64,000 bases of DNA from Symbiodinium natans (GCA_905221605.1 CAJNDS010002625.1:100001-164000); one strand, 5' to 3'; counted from the stretch's first letter, positions 18,301-29,340 are shown. The notes: generated from the sequence alone by a model not told the origin. Translations and numbers: made by a program.

Positions 18301-20875
18301 TTTGGGTTTCGGGCTTAAGGTACCCCAAACCCTAAACCCTAAACCCTTTTTTCGGATAGCCAGAACATGCTGGCGACATGGGCTCTCCTCGGCAATGACA
18401 TCCACATCCCAGCCATCCACTTCAGGATGGGAAGCCAACTGAAGTGTCATCGAGTACCTGGCACAAGAACAACTCCATGTCAACAAGGTTTTTAGGGTTT
18501 AGGGTTTAGGGTTTAGGGTTAGGGTTTAGGGTTTAGGGTTTAGGGTTTAGGGTTTAGGGTTTAGGGTTTAGGGTTTAGGGTTTAGGGTTTAGGGTTTAGG
18601 GTTTAGGGTTTAGGGTTTAGGGTTTAGGGTTTAGGGTTTAGGGTTTAGTGTTAGGGTTTAGGGTTTAGGGTTTAGGGTTTAGGGTTTAGGGTTTAGGGTT
18701 TAGGGTTTAGGGTTTAGGGTTTAGGGTTTAGGGTTTAGGGTTTAGGGTTTAGGGTTTCCTCTGCACCCCAAATCCCAAAGCCCAAGCCTCTAAGACAAGT
18801 GCATGACATCTCAGATTAGGCTATCTCACGGAGTCCAAGGAGGACCTCGAAACCCAAAGGACAATGTCAACAAATTCAAGGCCTTGAGTGTCTGAAGGAT
18901 TTTTGGGGTTTACCGAACCCGACCAGAAAACATGGCAGCACGACGAGGAATAGGCAAAGGCTGGAAAGATGCGCTGCCATGACAAAGCGGAGAGCTCGAA
19001 AATCAGCCTGAGTCGCGGAAAACTAGTAACTAGTGACAGCATGCACAATGATACTTGACATGCCAGTTGTGTCTGCCGGCCAGCTGCAGCTTGCTGAAAT
19101 GCTTGCCAGGAGCGTCCCATGGGCGGTTGCCCGAGTCACGGCAGGCACGTTGAACAAGTTGCGTAGCTGCAGCAGAGATGAAAGTCCAACCATCCAGAGG
19201 TCTACTGGTTTACACATGGTTACACTGTTTACACCATGTGTACATGATGTTTACAAAGTGTTTACACATGTTGACACGAAACGTGTAACAAGCCGGGTTG
19301 ACAAGCATGACAGGCGGCTGCCAAATGGTCCAGGATCGTTCCTCCCTGTCCATCATCAGGCCTCCCATTTACGTTTTGCCATTGTCTGCACGATTTGGGC
19401 ATAAGGACAATGTGCCGACCCTGGTACGTCATCGCACTGAGATAATGCGGATGGAGCCTCAGCAAGCGTGTCTCATGGTATTCCTCTCTCATCCTGTCTC
19501 TGTTGCAGTCATGCTGTGGATGCAAGAAGAAGAACATAAGCTGAGCGCAGTGTGTCAGCATCAGCCACAGTGAGAAAGACCTTCGACCTAAGCCGCACAT
19601 GAAGTGGAGTTTCTTCCAGTGCTTGAAGTCGGAACTTTAGGAACTTTCAGAATAATTTGGCTCTCCGCAGATCTCGCTTGGACAGTGAGGCTCCATATCT
19701 TCGCAGTGCCTGTGACGCAAGTGCGCGCGTGCCAAAGCAGATCGCTGAATGCCCCATGCACACGTGACCTCACGGAAAGCCCACTGGGTGTTGGAGGACT
19801 TGCCCGCAACTTCGCCGGGAAGTCCCTGCCCGGGATCATGGATGGCGAAGCCCTTTACAGTCATTGCGAGACTAGCGGACTAGCTGCTCTTGTACACGCT
19901 CCACAGGCGAGCTTCTCCAGGTTGGTTTCGGAATGCTTCAGATGTCGCGGACCTATCGGTACCAGGTACCCAAAACCCAACAGAAGTACGGCTTTTGGTA
20001 CTCGTTTAGCCAAAGAACACCCCATCTCCACGCACTACTATACAAAAGGAACCGTAGTCACACTCACCAACAGCCGTGCTAAAAACCTACCTGAATTCCT
20101 CGCATCTCTTGATCCTCTGTACCTTCCTCTACTGGCATTCGTCCTCTAATCTCCGGGGTGCTCTACATCATTGTTCCGGCTCCATCTCTGACATATTCCT
20201 CATGGGTACCCAAAGGTCCTAGACTCGCGCCCCCTAAATCCTACAGCAAAGGCTCTAACATGAAACGTTACAATTTGGACATACACATAACCCAATACAC
20301 ATGAATGTATGCTTGCTACCTAGTTCATATCCTGATTATACCAGTGAATATCATGATTGTATATAGACACCTCACCCCCGACATGCACCCGGGTCTCCGA
20401 AGGCCTGCGGGTGGTAGGTTGCAAAAATGTCTGCGAAAAGGTGCTTCTGGCACAGGCGCGCGCGAGCTTTTTCGGCCGCCCCAGGGAATCCCCCAAGAAC
20501 CGCAATCGAGCACAGCTGGAGCTTCCGTCCTTCTCCGCGATGATTCTCTCTGCCTTCACACGGGCTGGCTGACCTTCTCGGCCCTGTCGCGCAAGCAAGT
20601 CGGGATGGCATGATGCGCGCGAGGTGAGATACCCACGAGTTCCACACTCCCTCCCCTCGGTCGTCCCTTCCCTGCCATTCCCTGCCTCCATACCCAGCAC
20701 AACATGCACACAGTTCTTCGCTAGCTTTGAGCGGGCAAGGTTGTCGAGGGTCTCCTGGGTTGCAGTGCAGCAGCGGCATGTCCCCAGCATCCGCCGTGCT
20801 AGTTCGGACCTTCAGCATCTTCTCGTTTTCCAAATAGTTTGGCAGCAGAATGATGTGCTTCACCCCGCTTCTTTC
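15340..20875 (-). CDS. Family-2-like glycosyltransferase, at least 15 exons plus a C-terminal membrane region
   Basis: Exons join into one coherent protein: 20875-20810 (HIILLPNYLENEKML), 20754-20683 (ending VVLGMEA), 20583 to about 20520 (EGQPARVKAERIIAE), 20446-20405 (FADIFATYHPQ), 19825-19769 (GLPGEVAGKSSNTQWAFRE), 19709-19662, 19580-19549 (VFLTVADADT, the DxD motif), 19457 to about 19417 (HPHYLSAMTY), 19341 to about 19276 (SWTIWQPPVML), 19166 to about 19035, 18457-18388 (GWDVDVIAE), 17530-17453 (DHHMFCKCFFAALWE), 16327-16307 (VQPVFLP), 16127-16062 (AVSYLAESSDGYVASLKARF) and 15994 to about 15953 (GRRHMQGLVEIGY). Hydrophobic segments follow at 15700-15340. The order of DxD, QPP and AED-like motifs fits processive GT2-type enzymes at a membrane. 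Several introns use GC or GA donors. Introns hold telomeric arrays and two inverted-repeat elements. The first methionine is not seen; the 5' end lies above 20.88 kb. Confidence 0.85.
15770..15892. repeat. AACAAGC and AACA microsatellite
   Basis: ACAAGCAAGC units change to (AACA)n and then CAGACAG. It lies downstream of the GRRHMQG exon of the glycosyltransferase. Confidence 0.85.
16165..16275. mobile_element. Family II element inside a glycosyltransferase intron
   Basis: Near-perfect arms GGGTAGTTCTCGAAATTAGG and CCTAATTTAGAGAACTACCC. It lies inside the 179-nt GC-AG intron 16128-16306, whose flanking exons keep phase 0. ATAT lies directly outside both ends. Confidence 0.75.
16384..16560 (+). 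repeat. TTTAGGG array in a glycosyltransferase intron
   Basis: About 24 units, with a few TTTAGAGGG variants at the left. It lies just upstream of the VQPVFLP exon in the 1.1-kb intron 16328-17452. Confidence 0.95.
17337..17437 (-). repeat. CCCTAAA array at a splice donor
   Basis: About 14 units. On the minus strand it follows the donor GTTGTCACAGGGGTTGG at the end of the DHHMF exon, at the other end of the same intron as the 16384 array and in the opposite orientation. Confidence 0.95.
17545..17648. mobile_element. Family I element, diverged, in a glycosyltransferase intron
   Basis: GGGACTTTACGAAAATTGGG on the left and CATCGTAAACCCCC on the right, with an unrelated segment near 17590-17615. 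It lies just upstream of the DHHMF exon. Confidence 0.5.
18489..18757 (+). repeat. TTTAGGG array of about 268 bp
   Basis: About 38 units with two shortened units (TTAGGG context near 18520 and 18650). It lies in the glycosyltransferase intron between the HAVTS exon and the YSMTL exon. Confidence 0.97.
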
Positions 20876-21082
20876 CTGCAGCACATGACATGAGAAGTGT
20901 AGAATCTCCGCAGCACAGGCTTAAGCTACCTTCGCCAGCGCGCGCGCAGCTCGGCTTTTGCAACTGCTACTGTACTAGAGCCTTTGAGATCAAGCCTGTA
21001 TGCCCTTTTTGACAGTCACTCTCCACACAGGCTGTCATGCATGGGCGAAGTATTTACCTGAACACTTCTCAGGCCAGGCCAG

Positions 21083-21188
21083 GGGATTTACGACGTCTTA
21101 GGGGGTGCTTCATGGGGCTCCTTGTTGTAAGGGGATCCTACTATTTGGGGGTCTATATTCGGGGTCCCCTATTGTTCGTAAAGCCCCC
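21083..21188. mobile_element. Family I element flanked by a duplicated segment of about 60 bp
   Basis: Right arm TTCGTAAAGCCCCC; core GGGGATCCTACTATTTGGGG. The sequence beginning CTCTCCACACAGGCTGTCAT occurs at 21019 and again at 21201, so the element is bracketed by a direct repeat of about 60 bp. Confidence 0.65.
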
Positions 21189-21281
21189 ATTTGATCGTCT
21201 CTCTCCACACAGGCTGTCATGCATGGGCGAAGAAATTACCTGAAAACTTCTCCGGCCAGACATCCTGTCTGCTCTTTGGGG

Positions 21282-21388
21282 GGGGGGGGGTTTACGATAT
21301 TCGGGGTACCTTATTTGTTATAAGGGGTATCCCACTACTAAGGGGGTCTAAACTAGGGGCCCCCCCCCGTTTAGTATCCTAAACCCCC
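21282..21388. mobile_element. Family I inverted-repeat element
   Basis: Starts with a G run and GGTTTACGATATTCGGGG, and ends near TTAGTATCCTAAACCCCC. It is the second of three elements within 500 bp. Confidence 0.55.
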
Positions 21389-21436
21389 TAAGTTTCCAAG
21401 CTCCTGATAGCCGAGAGCAGAGCCCTGCTCATGCGG

Positions 21437-21597
21437 GGGGTTTCCGAAAGTAGGGGGTGCCTTCTTGGGGTCCTGATTAAAAGGGGAGCCTACTATTTGG
21501 GTGACTATCTTATAGGGGGGGGTCCTGATGATAAGGGGATCCTACTTTTGGGGGACTGTATCAGGGCCATTAGGGGGTCCCTTATTTGCGCAAACTC
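21437..21597. mobile_element. Family I element, enlarged or compound
   Basis: GGGGGGTTTCCGAAAGTAGG at the left. The core block GGGGATCCTACT occurs nearly twice, suggesting two overlapping copies. Confidence 0.45.
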
Positions 21598-21715
21598 CCA
21601 ATGCAGAGTAAAAGCGCGCCTCCTCTGGGATCTGACGCAAGCGCTCATGCCAGTCGATGGACCCCGCCTGCCCATCTCCAGCGTTCCCAAAAAAAAGCGC
21701 TTGGGGAAGCCCGGG

Positions 21716-21823
21716 GCCGTTTCTCAAAATGAGGGTCCCTTTTTGGGGTACCCTAGACAAAAGGGGCCGCCTTACGATAATGATAAGGATCCCCAAAAAG
21801 GGACCCTAATTCAGAATCCCCCA
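21716..21823. mobile_element. Family II inverted-repeat element
   Basis: TTTCTCAAAATGAGGGTCCC at the left and AAAGGGACCCTAATTCAG at the right, with the GGGGCCGCC block typical of the family. Confidence 0.6.
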
Positions 21824-22994
21824 CGTGCTTCTGTGCAAGGTCTTTCATGATTAAACGAACTCAGCAGGTGGGCCTCTCGCAGTCGGTAGATTCCAAGCAG
21901 ACAGGCGAGAGACATGTTGCCAATCCAGAGCGACGCGAGTAGGGTCAAGTATGCGCATATCAGCTCTGCAACGTATGTCCAGAACAGGCTGGAAAACAGG
22001 ACCTCGGGATCAGCATGTCAGGCTTGAACTGACTTTTTTTGACTTCCACACAGCTGAGTGCCCAGCTGACAGGTATGTGGAAAAAAGAAAGAACACGGGT
22101 GCCATGCAACATAGCCATGAAACGAGTTCTACCTGACAGGGTCCACGTCCAACCAAAGGCATTCGCCCTGCTAAACATCATCCTTACCGCAGGCCTCGGA
22201 CAAGGAAATGTGTCTTCGCGGACCAGCAGCCAGATCGCCAACACCTGACCTGCCGGGACATCATGAACCCTCCAGCGTGATGTTAAAGGCCATCGACGGC
22301 TCAGGGCATCGCAAGAACCACCAGCATCCCAAAACCCTACAGCCCTACAGCCCTAAAACCCTTAAACCCCAAAACACCCACAAACCCCTAAACCCATGAA
22401 GCAAGCGGGGGCCTCTTGTATGTGGCATGCGATATCAATGGCGATCCCAATGTCGACCTGCCCAGCTTGTGTCTGCAGACAGTTCACACCATCACGAATC
22501 CGTTTAAGCTCTAAAAACATCCAAAAACCCTAAACCCTAAACCCTAAACCCTAAACTCTGAAAACACTCTGAATGTTGACCCTGAACATCCCAAAGCCCT
22601 TCGGCCTGGGAGTCGGCAGCCCTGCAGCAATCCGCGCCACAGCAGCAGATTCCTCGGGCGAAAATCTCACACGGAAATCGCGACAGCTTTAGGGCCCCAC
22701 TTCAGTAACCCTAAACCCTAAACCCTGAACCCTAAACCCTAAACCCGAAATAACAGAGCAAGCCGAGTTCAATTCCGAGCTCCGGGCTGGCAAGTCTACA
22801 TCAATCTCCGGTGGGCTCTTTGGACCTTTGCCCTTCCTCAAGCGTGCCTGATGGCAGGGCCCCTAGGGTTTAGGGTTTAGGGTTTAGGGTTTGGGGTTTA
22901 GGGTTTAGGGTTTCGGCTTTAGGGGTTCGGGGCTTTTCGGATGCAAGGGAAGTCTAGAGTCTAGAAGATCCATTATGCACATCAGCAGTCGGCG

Positions 22995-23240
22995 TCAAGT
23001 CAGATGTCCTGAGTGACTTCCCTCAAGAACCCTCTGGAAGGATTGCGCGCTGGCCTGGGATGCCATTCCTACATCCGACAGGCAGCTAAGCTGTGAACCC
23101 AAAAGGCTCATGTGCATCGGTCTCACAGCTGGGGATGCCTTCTCGCGGCATGCAGATCTCATCTCGCAGATTGCTGAATTGCTGTGTACCCTACGTGAGG
23201 CCCTCATGAATTGCAGTACTGGCGGCACTGGGACTGTCAC
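22995..23240 (-). CDS. Weak hypothetical exon
   Basis: The minus frame is open through RASRRVHSNSAICEMRSACR and beyond, without a recognisable motif. It lies between the modular gene copy A and the glycosyltransferase. It is listed only because no repeat accounts for this stretch. Confidence 0.15.
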   Translation of the reverse strand: MTVPVPPVLQFMRASRRVHSNSAICEMRSACREKASPAVRPMHMSLLGSQLSCLSDVGMASQASAQSFQRVLEGSHSGHLT

Positions 23241-23759
23241 ACGAAGCTCCTATTAGTCCTAATCATCCGCAGGAAGGCGGCGCAGGCAGAGGCGAACTTT
23301 GTTAGATGGTGGAATAAGGGCATCACTCGGAGCAGCCCGTGCTTCGCACGGGGAGAAACATAATGCCACTTTTGACCATGTGCAGTTCTGCACTATAACG
23401 GATGCCTCGCTGCCTTCGACGCAGACCCATCCAACGCACGCCCTTCCCGCAACAGCTTGCCTCCTTCCCGGGTCGAGCCACAAAGCCAGCGGAACACGAA
23501 AATAATTTCTGAGACCTTCCGGACAAAGAAGCGGATGTCTTCAACATCGGCCACAGCTGTCCATGAACCCTTCGGGTTTCAGAATCGATGCGCCTAGAAA
23601 ATGACATGAAACTAAGTGCAAAGGCAAGTGTTCAGGTTTGCCGCACGCAACGCATAAGAGCCAGGTCCTCGCACCAGGAATGTGCATACTGAGCCCAGAG
23701 CAACTGAGGCAACTTGAAGGCGACAACCTCTATACATGTCACGCAGAGAAGATTCGAAA

Positions 23760-25602
23760 GGCCTTACGCTTTCGAAGACTTCAACTTCGCAATCTCCTGG
23801 CATTCTCCGCGCTTCATACAGTTGCGCAGTTGGCCGGGCACCGAGTTCCTCACCTCGTTCAGCTGTCGGATCTCTTTCTCATAACCCGTGATGAGCTCCT
23901 AGTCCAAGGCTTCAGAGCAACCCTAAACCCTAAACCCTAAACCCTAAACCCTAAACCCTAAACCCTAAACCCTAAACCCTAAACGCTAAACCGAGGTCGG
24001 GTGCGCTCTCCTCCTTGTTCATGCACAACAGCTTGCTGTGGCTTCTCTCCTGCTCGCGATGCTCGTTTGGGACGCATCTGCACACTTGCTAAACCCTAAA
24101 CCCTAAACCCTAAACCCTAAACCCTAAACCCTAAAACCCTAAACCCTAAACCCATGTGCACGTGCGGAGAGACCCCACCAGCATGCGAAGAGGCTTTGGC
24201 GACTCTTCGAACGGCTTGAATGCGAGCCAAGTCCCCACCTGAGTTTGGCTTCATGTGGGTGGTTGTCAAAATTAGGGTCCCCTTTTCGATCCCTATGATA
24301 ATACGGCACCTAGTATTTAGGATACCCAAAAAAAGAGGGACCATGATTTTGACAACCACCCATGCGCAACACGGCACGGGCAAGGATTGCAAAGCCAGCC
24401 GTGGAAGCTCAGGAGCACGCGGAGGGAAGCTGCCTGAACTTCCGAGGCTCCTGCACACAAGACCGGCGTTCCGCGGTTTAAGGGTTAGGGTTTTTGGGTT
24501 TGGGGTTTTGGGCTTAGGGTCTGCAGAGTCCGTAGCCGGGTCTACGCCTACGCCCACTACTGGGAGACCTGCAACACCACACACAAGTAACTTCTGCACC
24601 CAACGAGCCCAATGCCCCTTCGTTGATGACCATAATCCTTACTATAGGAAACCCAGTGAAGGGTTTCCGTATCTTACAAAGCCCCCATGTTATGGTATTT
24701 TCACTAGAGGACCCAGCCTACATACAGCTGCCTCACAAAACAGAACTTCGCCCGGAACACATTCAGCCCTGATAGCCACACCAGTGGCCCGAAACAGCTA
24801 AACCCGAAACCCGACGCCACAAACCCGAAACCCTAAACCCCAAAAAACTAAACCCTAAACCCCAAACAGACCCCCAAGCAAAACCGGTGGCTGCCTGAAC
24901 ATACTGACCATACCTTATTCCAGAATAAGACCCTGTACTGTGCATCCTAGTGTATGAAATTGTATGAAGTAAGCGTTATATTCCTAGTATACACACAAGG
25001 ACGCCCAATACACTCGCTCACCAATATTTGAAGGGAACAGAATATACACTCACCGCAAACCCAGAATAAAGCCCTTCTTCATACGTATACAGATATAGTC
25101 ACTTCTCCGAAGTTTGGCCCGTTTTGGGGTTCCGAATTTCAGGCGGCCCCTCAAGGGTACCAAAAAGGGATCCCAAGTTTGAGAACTGATCCTAAACCCT
25201 AAACCACAAACGTATATACAGACGTTCCGTATATTCCTCAAAGCGGATCATGGGTCCTTTGCCGGGGCGTTCGCCGCTGGAGACACCTGCAGTCGCGGCA
25301 GCTTCGCTGCTTTCAATTTGGGTATTTCTCTAAATTTAGGGTCCCTTCTTGGGTACCCTAGATAGGAGGGGCCGCCTGATAATAGGAAACCCAAACCGGC
25401 CCCCGTACTTTAGAGAACCCTTGAACCCACCATTTGGGTGTTTGTGCACCACACAGCAGAGGCGTATTCTGAGAGGAACCCAAAAGGGAACCATGACTTA
25501 GAGAACTGCCCCGTTTGCTTGCGTCATGGTTGAGACCTTGCGGAATCTGCTCAGGCCTCCGTCTTCGGCGGATTGCCAGCATCCGACTGCTGAGGGGCCA
25601 CC

Positions 25603-25634
<32 letters not shown>

Positions 25635-28600
25635 CATATATACATACATATCTATATATATATATACATACATATATATATACACACGTATATATATATA
25701 TATATACAGGCAAAGCCAGCACACATTGCCCCTCCCGGCCCTTGGCACGACACAGCAAACAGTGCCCGAGGTTCAGGCCGATGCGGGCTTCGTCTGGGCG
25801 AAACGTGAAGGCTCCAACAGTAGACGCAGTAGACGTTTCAGCGGATCTCTCTCGAAAAACAGAACGGCAGCCGCGCCTGAGCGTTCTTGTTGGGGTTGAA
25901 CGCGAGCCACGTTCCCACAGACGGCATCTTCGAAAACCTTGACTTCATGTCGCACTGTCACTGCTGCAAGCTACTAGTAGCAGCATACTACACTTCATTC
26001 CATCATAGAACAGCCTCGGCTGAGTTTCCAGCTTGACGGGAGGCGCCTTCTGTCGGGGACAAGTGACGAGAATCAACAATGCCATGCATCATCACCCCAC
26101 GTAGCTTCAACAAGATCACCTCACCCCCCTCTGCGGGTGTGTGTTCTCGTGTGCTTTCTCCCGTCCTCTGGTGCGGGCTCTGCTTTCGCCGGAGCAGGAG
26201 CTGCTTCAGGTGCAGCCTGAGCATGGTCATAAATGGGAAGACCGCAAGAGGACTGATAAAAAGCCCTAAACCCTAAACCCTAAACCCTAAACCCTAAACC
26301 CTAAACCCTAAACCCTAAACCCTAAACCCTTCAGACCCGCCCTGCCCTGTGACGAGAGAAGTAAGGCCGCAACTTTCGGTGCCGGCACGGGCTTAGGCTG
26401 GGCCGGGAACTTGGCGTACAGCTTCTGGCCAACAACTACCATTTGTTTCAGAACCACCCAAAAATTAAAGTAAATATATGTGTATACACATATTTTTTAT
26501 GTGTACATACATATATATATATATATATATTCTTCCTTATAAGGGTCATATAGGGATTGTTGTCTTGTATTTTTGATGTTCCCAAGCAAACAGTAGACAA
26601 GTGTTGAGAACAGGAAATTTGCATAGATGCCCATGCGTATATCAGGATAACATCAGCACCCTCATGCAGCCAACATCATGTTCCCCTGGCCTGCATCGCC
26701 TCGGGCTTGACAGTCCGCAGATGTGCGGCGTAGTACGGCCTCTCGGTCAAGCTTGTGGTCAGTTCTCGGAAGTCTTGTCCTTTTTTCAGATTCTTATTCA
26801 TACGGAGATGAATATTCAGGCACACGAACAGAGGCCATGATTTCGAGAACTCCTCTTATCTCATCCGTCAACAATCAGAACCTGAGAGTTCCCGAAAATA
26901 GGGGATCCCTATAATGGACCGTGACCCCAAATGGTAGGATCCCTTATGAATAAGGACCCCAAATCAGGAACCCCTAATACCCCTAATACCCCCCATACCC
27001 CTAATACCCCTAATACCCCTAATACCCCTAACACCCCTAATACCCCTAATACCCCTAATACCCCTAATACCCCTAAAACCCCTAATACCCCAATAAGGTA
27101 CCCCTATAAGGTACCCCTAATACCCCAATAAGGACCCCAATAAAGGTACCCCCAAGTTCGGAAACCCCCCCCAGCTGGCCTGAATGGCGTCAGGGATGTC
27201 GGCACATCTTTCGCGGGAGCGGGGGCAGGCGCCGCCTTGAAGGTTTAGGGTTTAGGGTTTAGGGTTTAGGGTTTAGGGTTTAGGGTTTTAGGGTTTAGGG
27301 TTTAGGGTTTAGGGTTTAGGGTTTAGGGTTTAGGGTTTAGGGTTTAGGGTTTAGGGTTTAGGGTTTAGGGTTTAGGGTTTAGGGTTTAGGGTTTAGGGTT
27401 TAGGGTTTAGGGTTTAGGGGTTAGGTTTTAGGGTTTAGGGTTTAGGGTTTAGGGTTTAGGGTTTAGGGTTTAGGGTTTAGGGTTTAGGGTTTAGGGTTTA
27501 GGGTTTAGGGTTTAGGGTTTAGGGTTTAGGGTTTAGGGTTTAGGGTTTAGGGTGGCACAACTTCCCCCCAAACCCCTCAAACCCTCCAACTCTCCAAGGG
27601 TAGTTTCATGGTCCCTTAGCATGCCCTTAACAAGGCTACCCCTTAAACTACTCTCCAACTCCCCAAACCCCGAAACCCTTAGTTAGATGCAACACCCCAA
27701 GCCCTAAGCCCTCAGCCTACCTCACTGTAGCCCCTCTACCCCTCAACCAGAAAGAATCCGGGTGCCCAAAGCCTTCCGTAAACCCAGACAATCCCACACG
27801 CGCTGCAACCCTAAACATCTGAATCATCCCGAAGTCTATTGGTGAAACAGGGCTTTATATTTCTGTTTTTGGTGAGTGTATATAAGGTTCCTTTTTAATA
27901 TTGGTGAGTCTATATATACCTGGTGTCCTTTTGGGGGTACAAGAAATATATACCCTACTTCATGCTGAATAAACCCTAAACATCCCAAAACACCCCCTAA
28001 GCATCCCCAAGCATGCCTAAGCATCCCGAAGCTTCCGTGAGCATCCCTACGCATCCTTACAAGCATCCCTAAACATCCCAAAGCGTCCCTAAACCCTAAA
28101 CCCTAAAGCCTCGGAAGACCCCCGTGGGGCCTGGGGTGCGGCAGCCTTCAGATCGAGGCCGCCGGACTTCAAACTGGCCTGAGGTCATGCCTAAACCCCT
28201 CAACCCCCCTGGCTAATGGGGCACACCCTAAACCCTAAACCCTAAACCCTAAACCCTAAACCCTAAACCCTCAACCCTAACTTGCTGAAGAGCCCCCCAA
28301 CAATCAGTATGCATTCCTCCTTATAAGGGCAATATAAGGACTACTATCTTTTTTGCCGGGGTACTTTGCAGGTAAGGGGCTGAAAAAACATGGGCGGTTA
28401 CTGTGGGCATGTTCTTCAGTGGCTGGCAGGGCTGCGTCAAAAGCAGCTCAAGGCCTTCAAGGCCTCGATCTCACGCTCCTTCTCCGCAATCACGCACTGA
28501 AGGTCTTTGATGACCTCAGGACATCGCGATGCCACTGCGTTGCTTTATGAGGGCTTACGAAAATAGTGGACCCCGAACATAGACCCCATAGTAGGATTCC

Positions 28601-28970
28601 CTTCTCGTTACGAAGGACCGCGATAAGGTATCCCCAACTTCGGAAACCACCTTCTGTGTTCAGCGCATGCGGAGCGCGCCTTGTCATCCTCTGTCTCCCC
28701 ATGGACTGTGTAGTACCATGGCCTCTCAACCTGCGACACCCAACGCTGCAGCTACCCCCTCCCGTCAACCGCCCCCTCGCAGCAGTGTGCGTGCGTGAGG
28801 GGGCATGTGGGGATTTACGAACATAAGGGGACCCCTGATGTAGACCCCCAAAATAGTGGGATTCCCTTGGAATGAGGACCCCAATAAGGATTTCGGAAAC
28901 CACCAATGGTGCCTGGAAGGGCTTCTTCTGCAGCCATGAGCCGACCGATCTCAGAACAAGACACCATGCC
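23760..28970 (-). CDS. Modular Pro/Ala-rich coiled-coil protein, copy A (multi-exon, function unknown)
   Basis: Exons in order: about 28970-28904 (SEIGRLMAAEEALPGTI); 28730-28651 (VERPWYYTVHGETEDDKARS); 28514-28455 (VIKDLQCVIAEKEREIEALK, GC donor); about 28185-28125 (LKSGGLDLKAAAPQA); about 27240-27180 (KAAPAPAPAKDVPTSLTPFR); about 26745-26692 (ERPYYAAHLRTVKPEAMQAR); about 26430-26370 (QKLYAKFPAQPKPVPAP); about 26220-26125 (AAPEAAPAPAKAEPAPEDG, donor GTGAGG); about 25945-25885 (MPSVGTWLAFNPNKN); about 25600-25535 (VAPQQSDAGNPPKTEA); 24238-24155 (VGTWLAFKPFEESP); about 24065-23995 (QERSHSKLLCMNKEE); 23898-23854 (ELITGYEKEIRQLNE); 23796 downward (EIAKLKSSKA). From the LTPFR module onward this mirrors copy B, but with single modules where copy B has tandem units. 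Function not recognised. Confidence 0.6.
23919..24152 (-). repeat. Two CCCTAAA arrays around the QERSHSK exon
   Basis: Units at 23919-23993 and 24089-24152 bracket a single small exon, so both adjoining introns are largely telomeric. Confidence 0.9.
24252..24363. mobile_element. Family II inverted-repeat element
   Basis: Arms GGGTGGTTGTCAAAATTAGG and ATTTTGACAACCACCC match closely. ATG lies directly outside both ends. Confidence 0.65.
25100..25190. mobile_element. Family II element, diverged
   Basis: Contains the GGCGGCCCCT block and GGTACCAAAAAGGGATCCC. The arms are weak. Confidence 0.4.
25318..25430. mobile_element. Family II inverted-repeat element
   Basis: TTTCTCTAAATTTAGGGTCC and TACTTTAGAGAACCC form the arms. 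A second right arm remains at about 25482-25514, so a further fragment is present. Confidence 0.55.
26264..26330 (-). repeat. CCCTAAA array
   Basis: About nine units between the AAPEAAPAPAKAE and QKLYAKFP exons of copy A. Confidence 0.95.
26757..26860. mobile_element. Family II element, decayed
   Basis: GGTCAGTTCTCGGAAGTC at the left and GATTTCGAGAACTCC at the right; the interior is diverged. Confidence 0.4.
26886..27172. mobile_element. Family I element with an internal CCCCTAATA expansion
   Basis: Left arm GAGTTCCCGAAAATAGGGG and right arm AGTTCGGAAACCCCCC enclose a tandem of ACCCCTAAT units (about 26967-27085), so the element is almost three times its normal length. Confidence 0.6.
27242..27553 (+). 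repeat. TTTAGGG array of about 310 bp, the longest in the window
   Basis: About 44 units with two single-base disruptions (27285 and 27418-27428). It lies next to the LTPFR module of copy A. Confidence 0.97.
28548..28650. mobile_element. Family I element supplying a splice donor
   Basis: On the minus strand the exon 28730-28651 is followed directly by GTGGTTTCCGAAGTTGGGG, the element terminus. The other end lies about 33 nt before the next exon's acceptor at 28515. Confidence 0.65.
28811..28903. mobile_element. Family I element supplying a splice donor
   Basis: On the minus strand an exon ends at 28904 and the element begins GTGGTTTCCGAAATCC. This is the second intron in a row with the same arrangement. 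Confidence 0.65.
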
Positions 28971-29006
28971 ACATCATACCAACATCGTTCCACAAACTGG
29001 CTGCTT

Positions 29007-29105
29007 CTTAGTAGGGAATGAGGGAATGAGGGCCCTATAGAATCCCTTAAAGGGTAAAAATGGGGCCCTCATTTTCCCTCATTCCCGCCCTAAGAACCAG
29101 GGGGA
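29007..29105. mobile_element. Family III inverted-repeat element
   Basis: TTAGTAGGGAATGAGGGAAT and CCCTCATTCCCGCCCTAAG with central CCCTTAAAGGG; closest to the copy at 13.56 kb. Confidence 0.6.
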
Positions 29106-29340
29106 AAGATAGGCTCAGCAGCAGGCGGCGTGTACTTGTAGGGTGGGGCCTGTTGCAAGGAAGCACTGGAGGTATTCTGTAGGTTTAGGGTTTAGGGTTG
29201 AGGGTTGAGGGTTTAGGGTTTAGGGTTTAGGTGTTAGGGTTTAGGGTTTAGAAATTGGTTTCCTGCTCGTGGTGCAACAAGCGCACGACCGGCCCGCCTT
29301 CTGTGTCTTGCCTGAGCACAGGGTCCGGCACATCTGCGCG

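Larger units (their letters stand above)
20890..23740. other. Intergenic or intronic stretch rich in elements
   Basis: Contains three family I elements and one family II element within 0.75 kb (21083-21823), short telomeric arrays (22330-22395, 22520-22556, 22707-22747 and 22863-22925) and weak open frames only. It lies upstream of the first glycosyltransferase exon seen, so missing 5' exons may lie here. Confidence 0.5.

Noticed and set aside
19604-20149. Longest non-repeat plus-strand open frame (181 codons)
   Set aside because: It lies antisense to well-matched glycosyltransferase exons (GLPGEVAGKSSN, ALRRYGAS) and has no recognisable motif.
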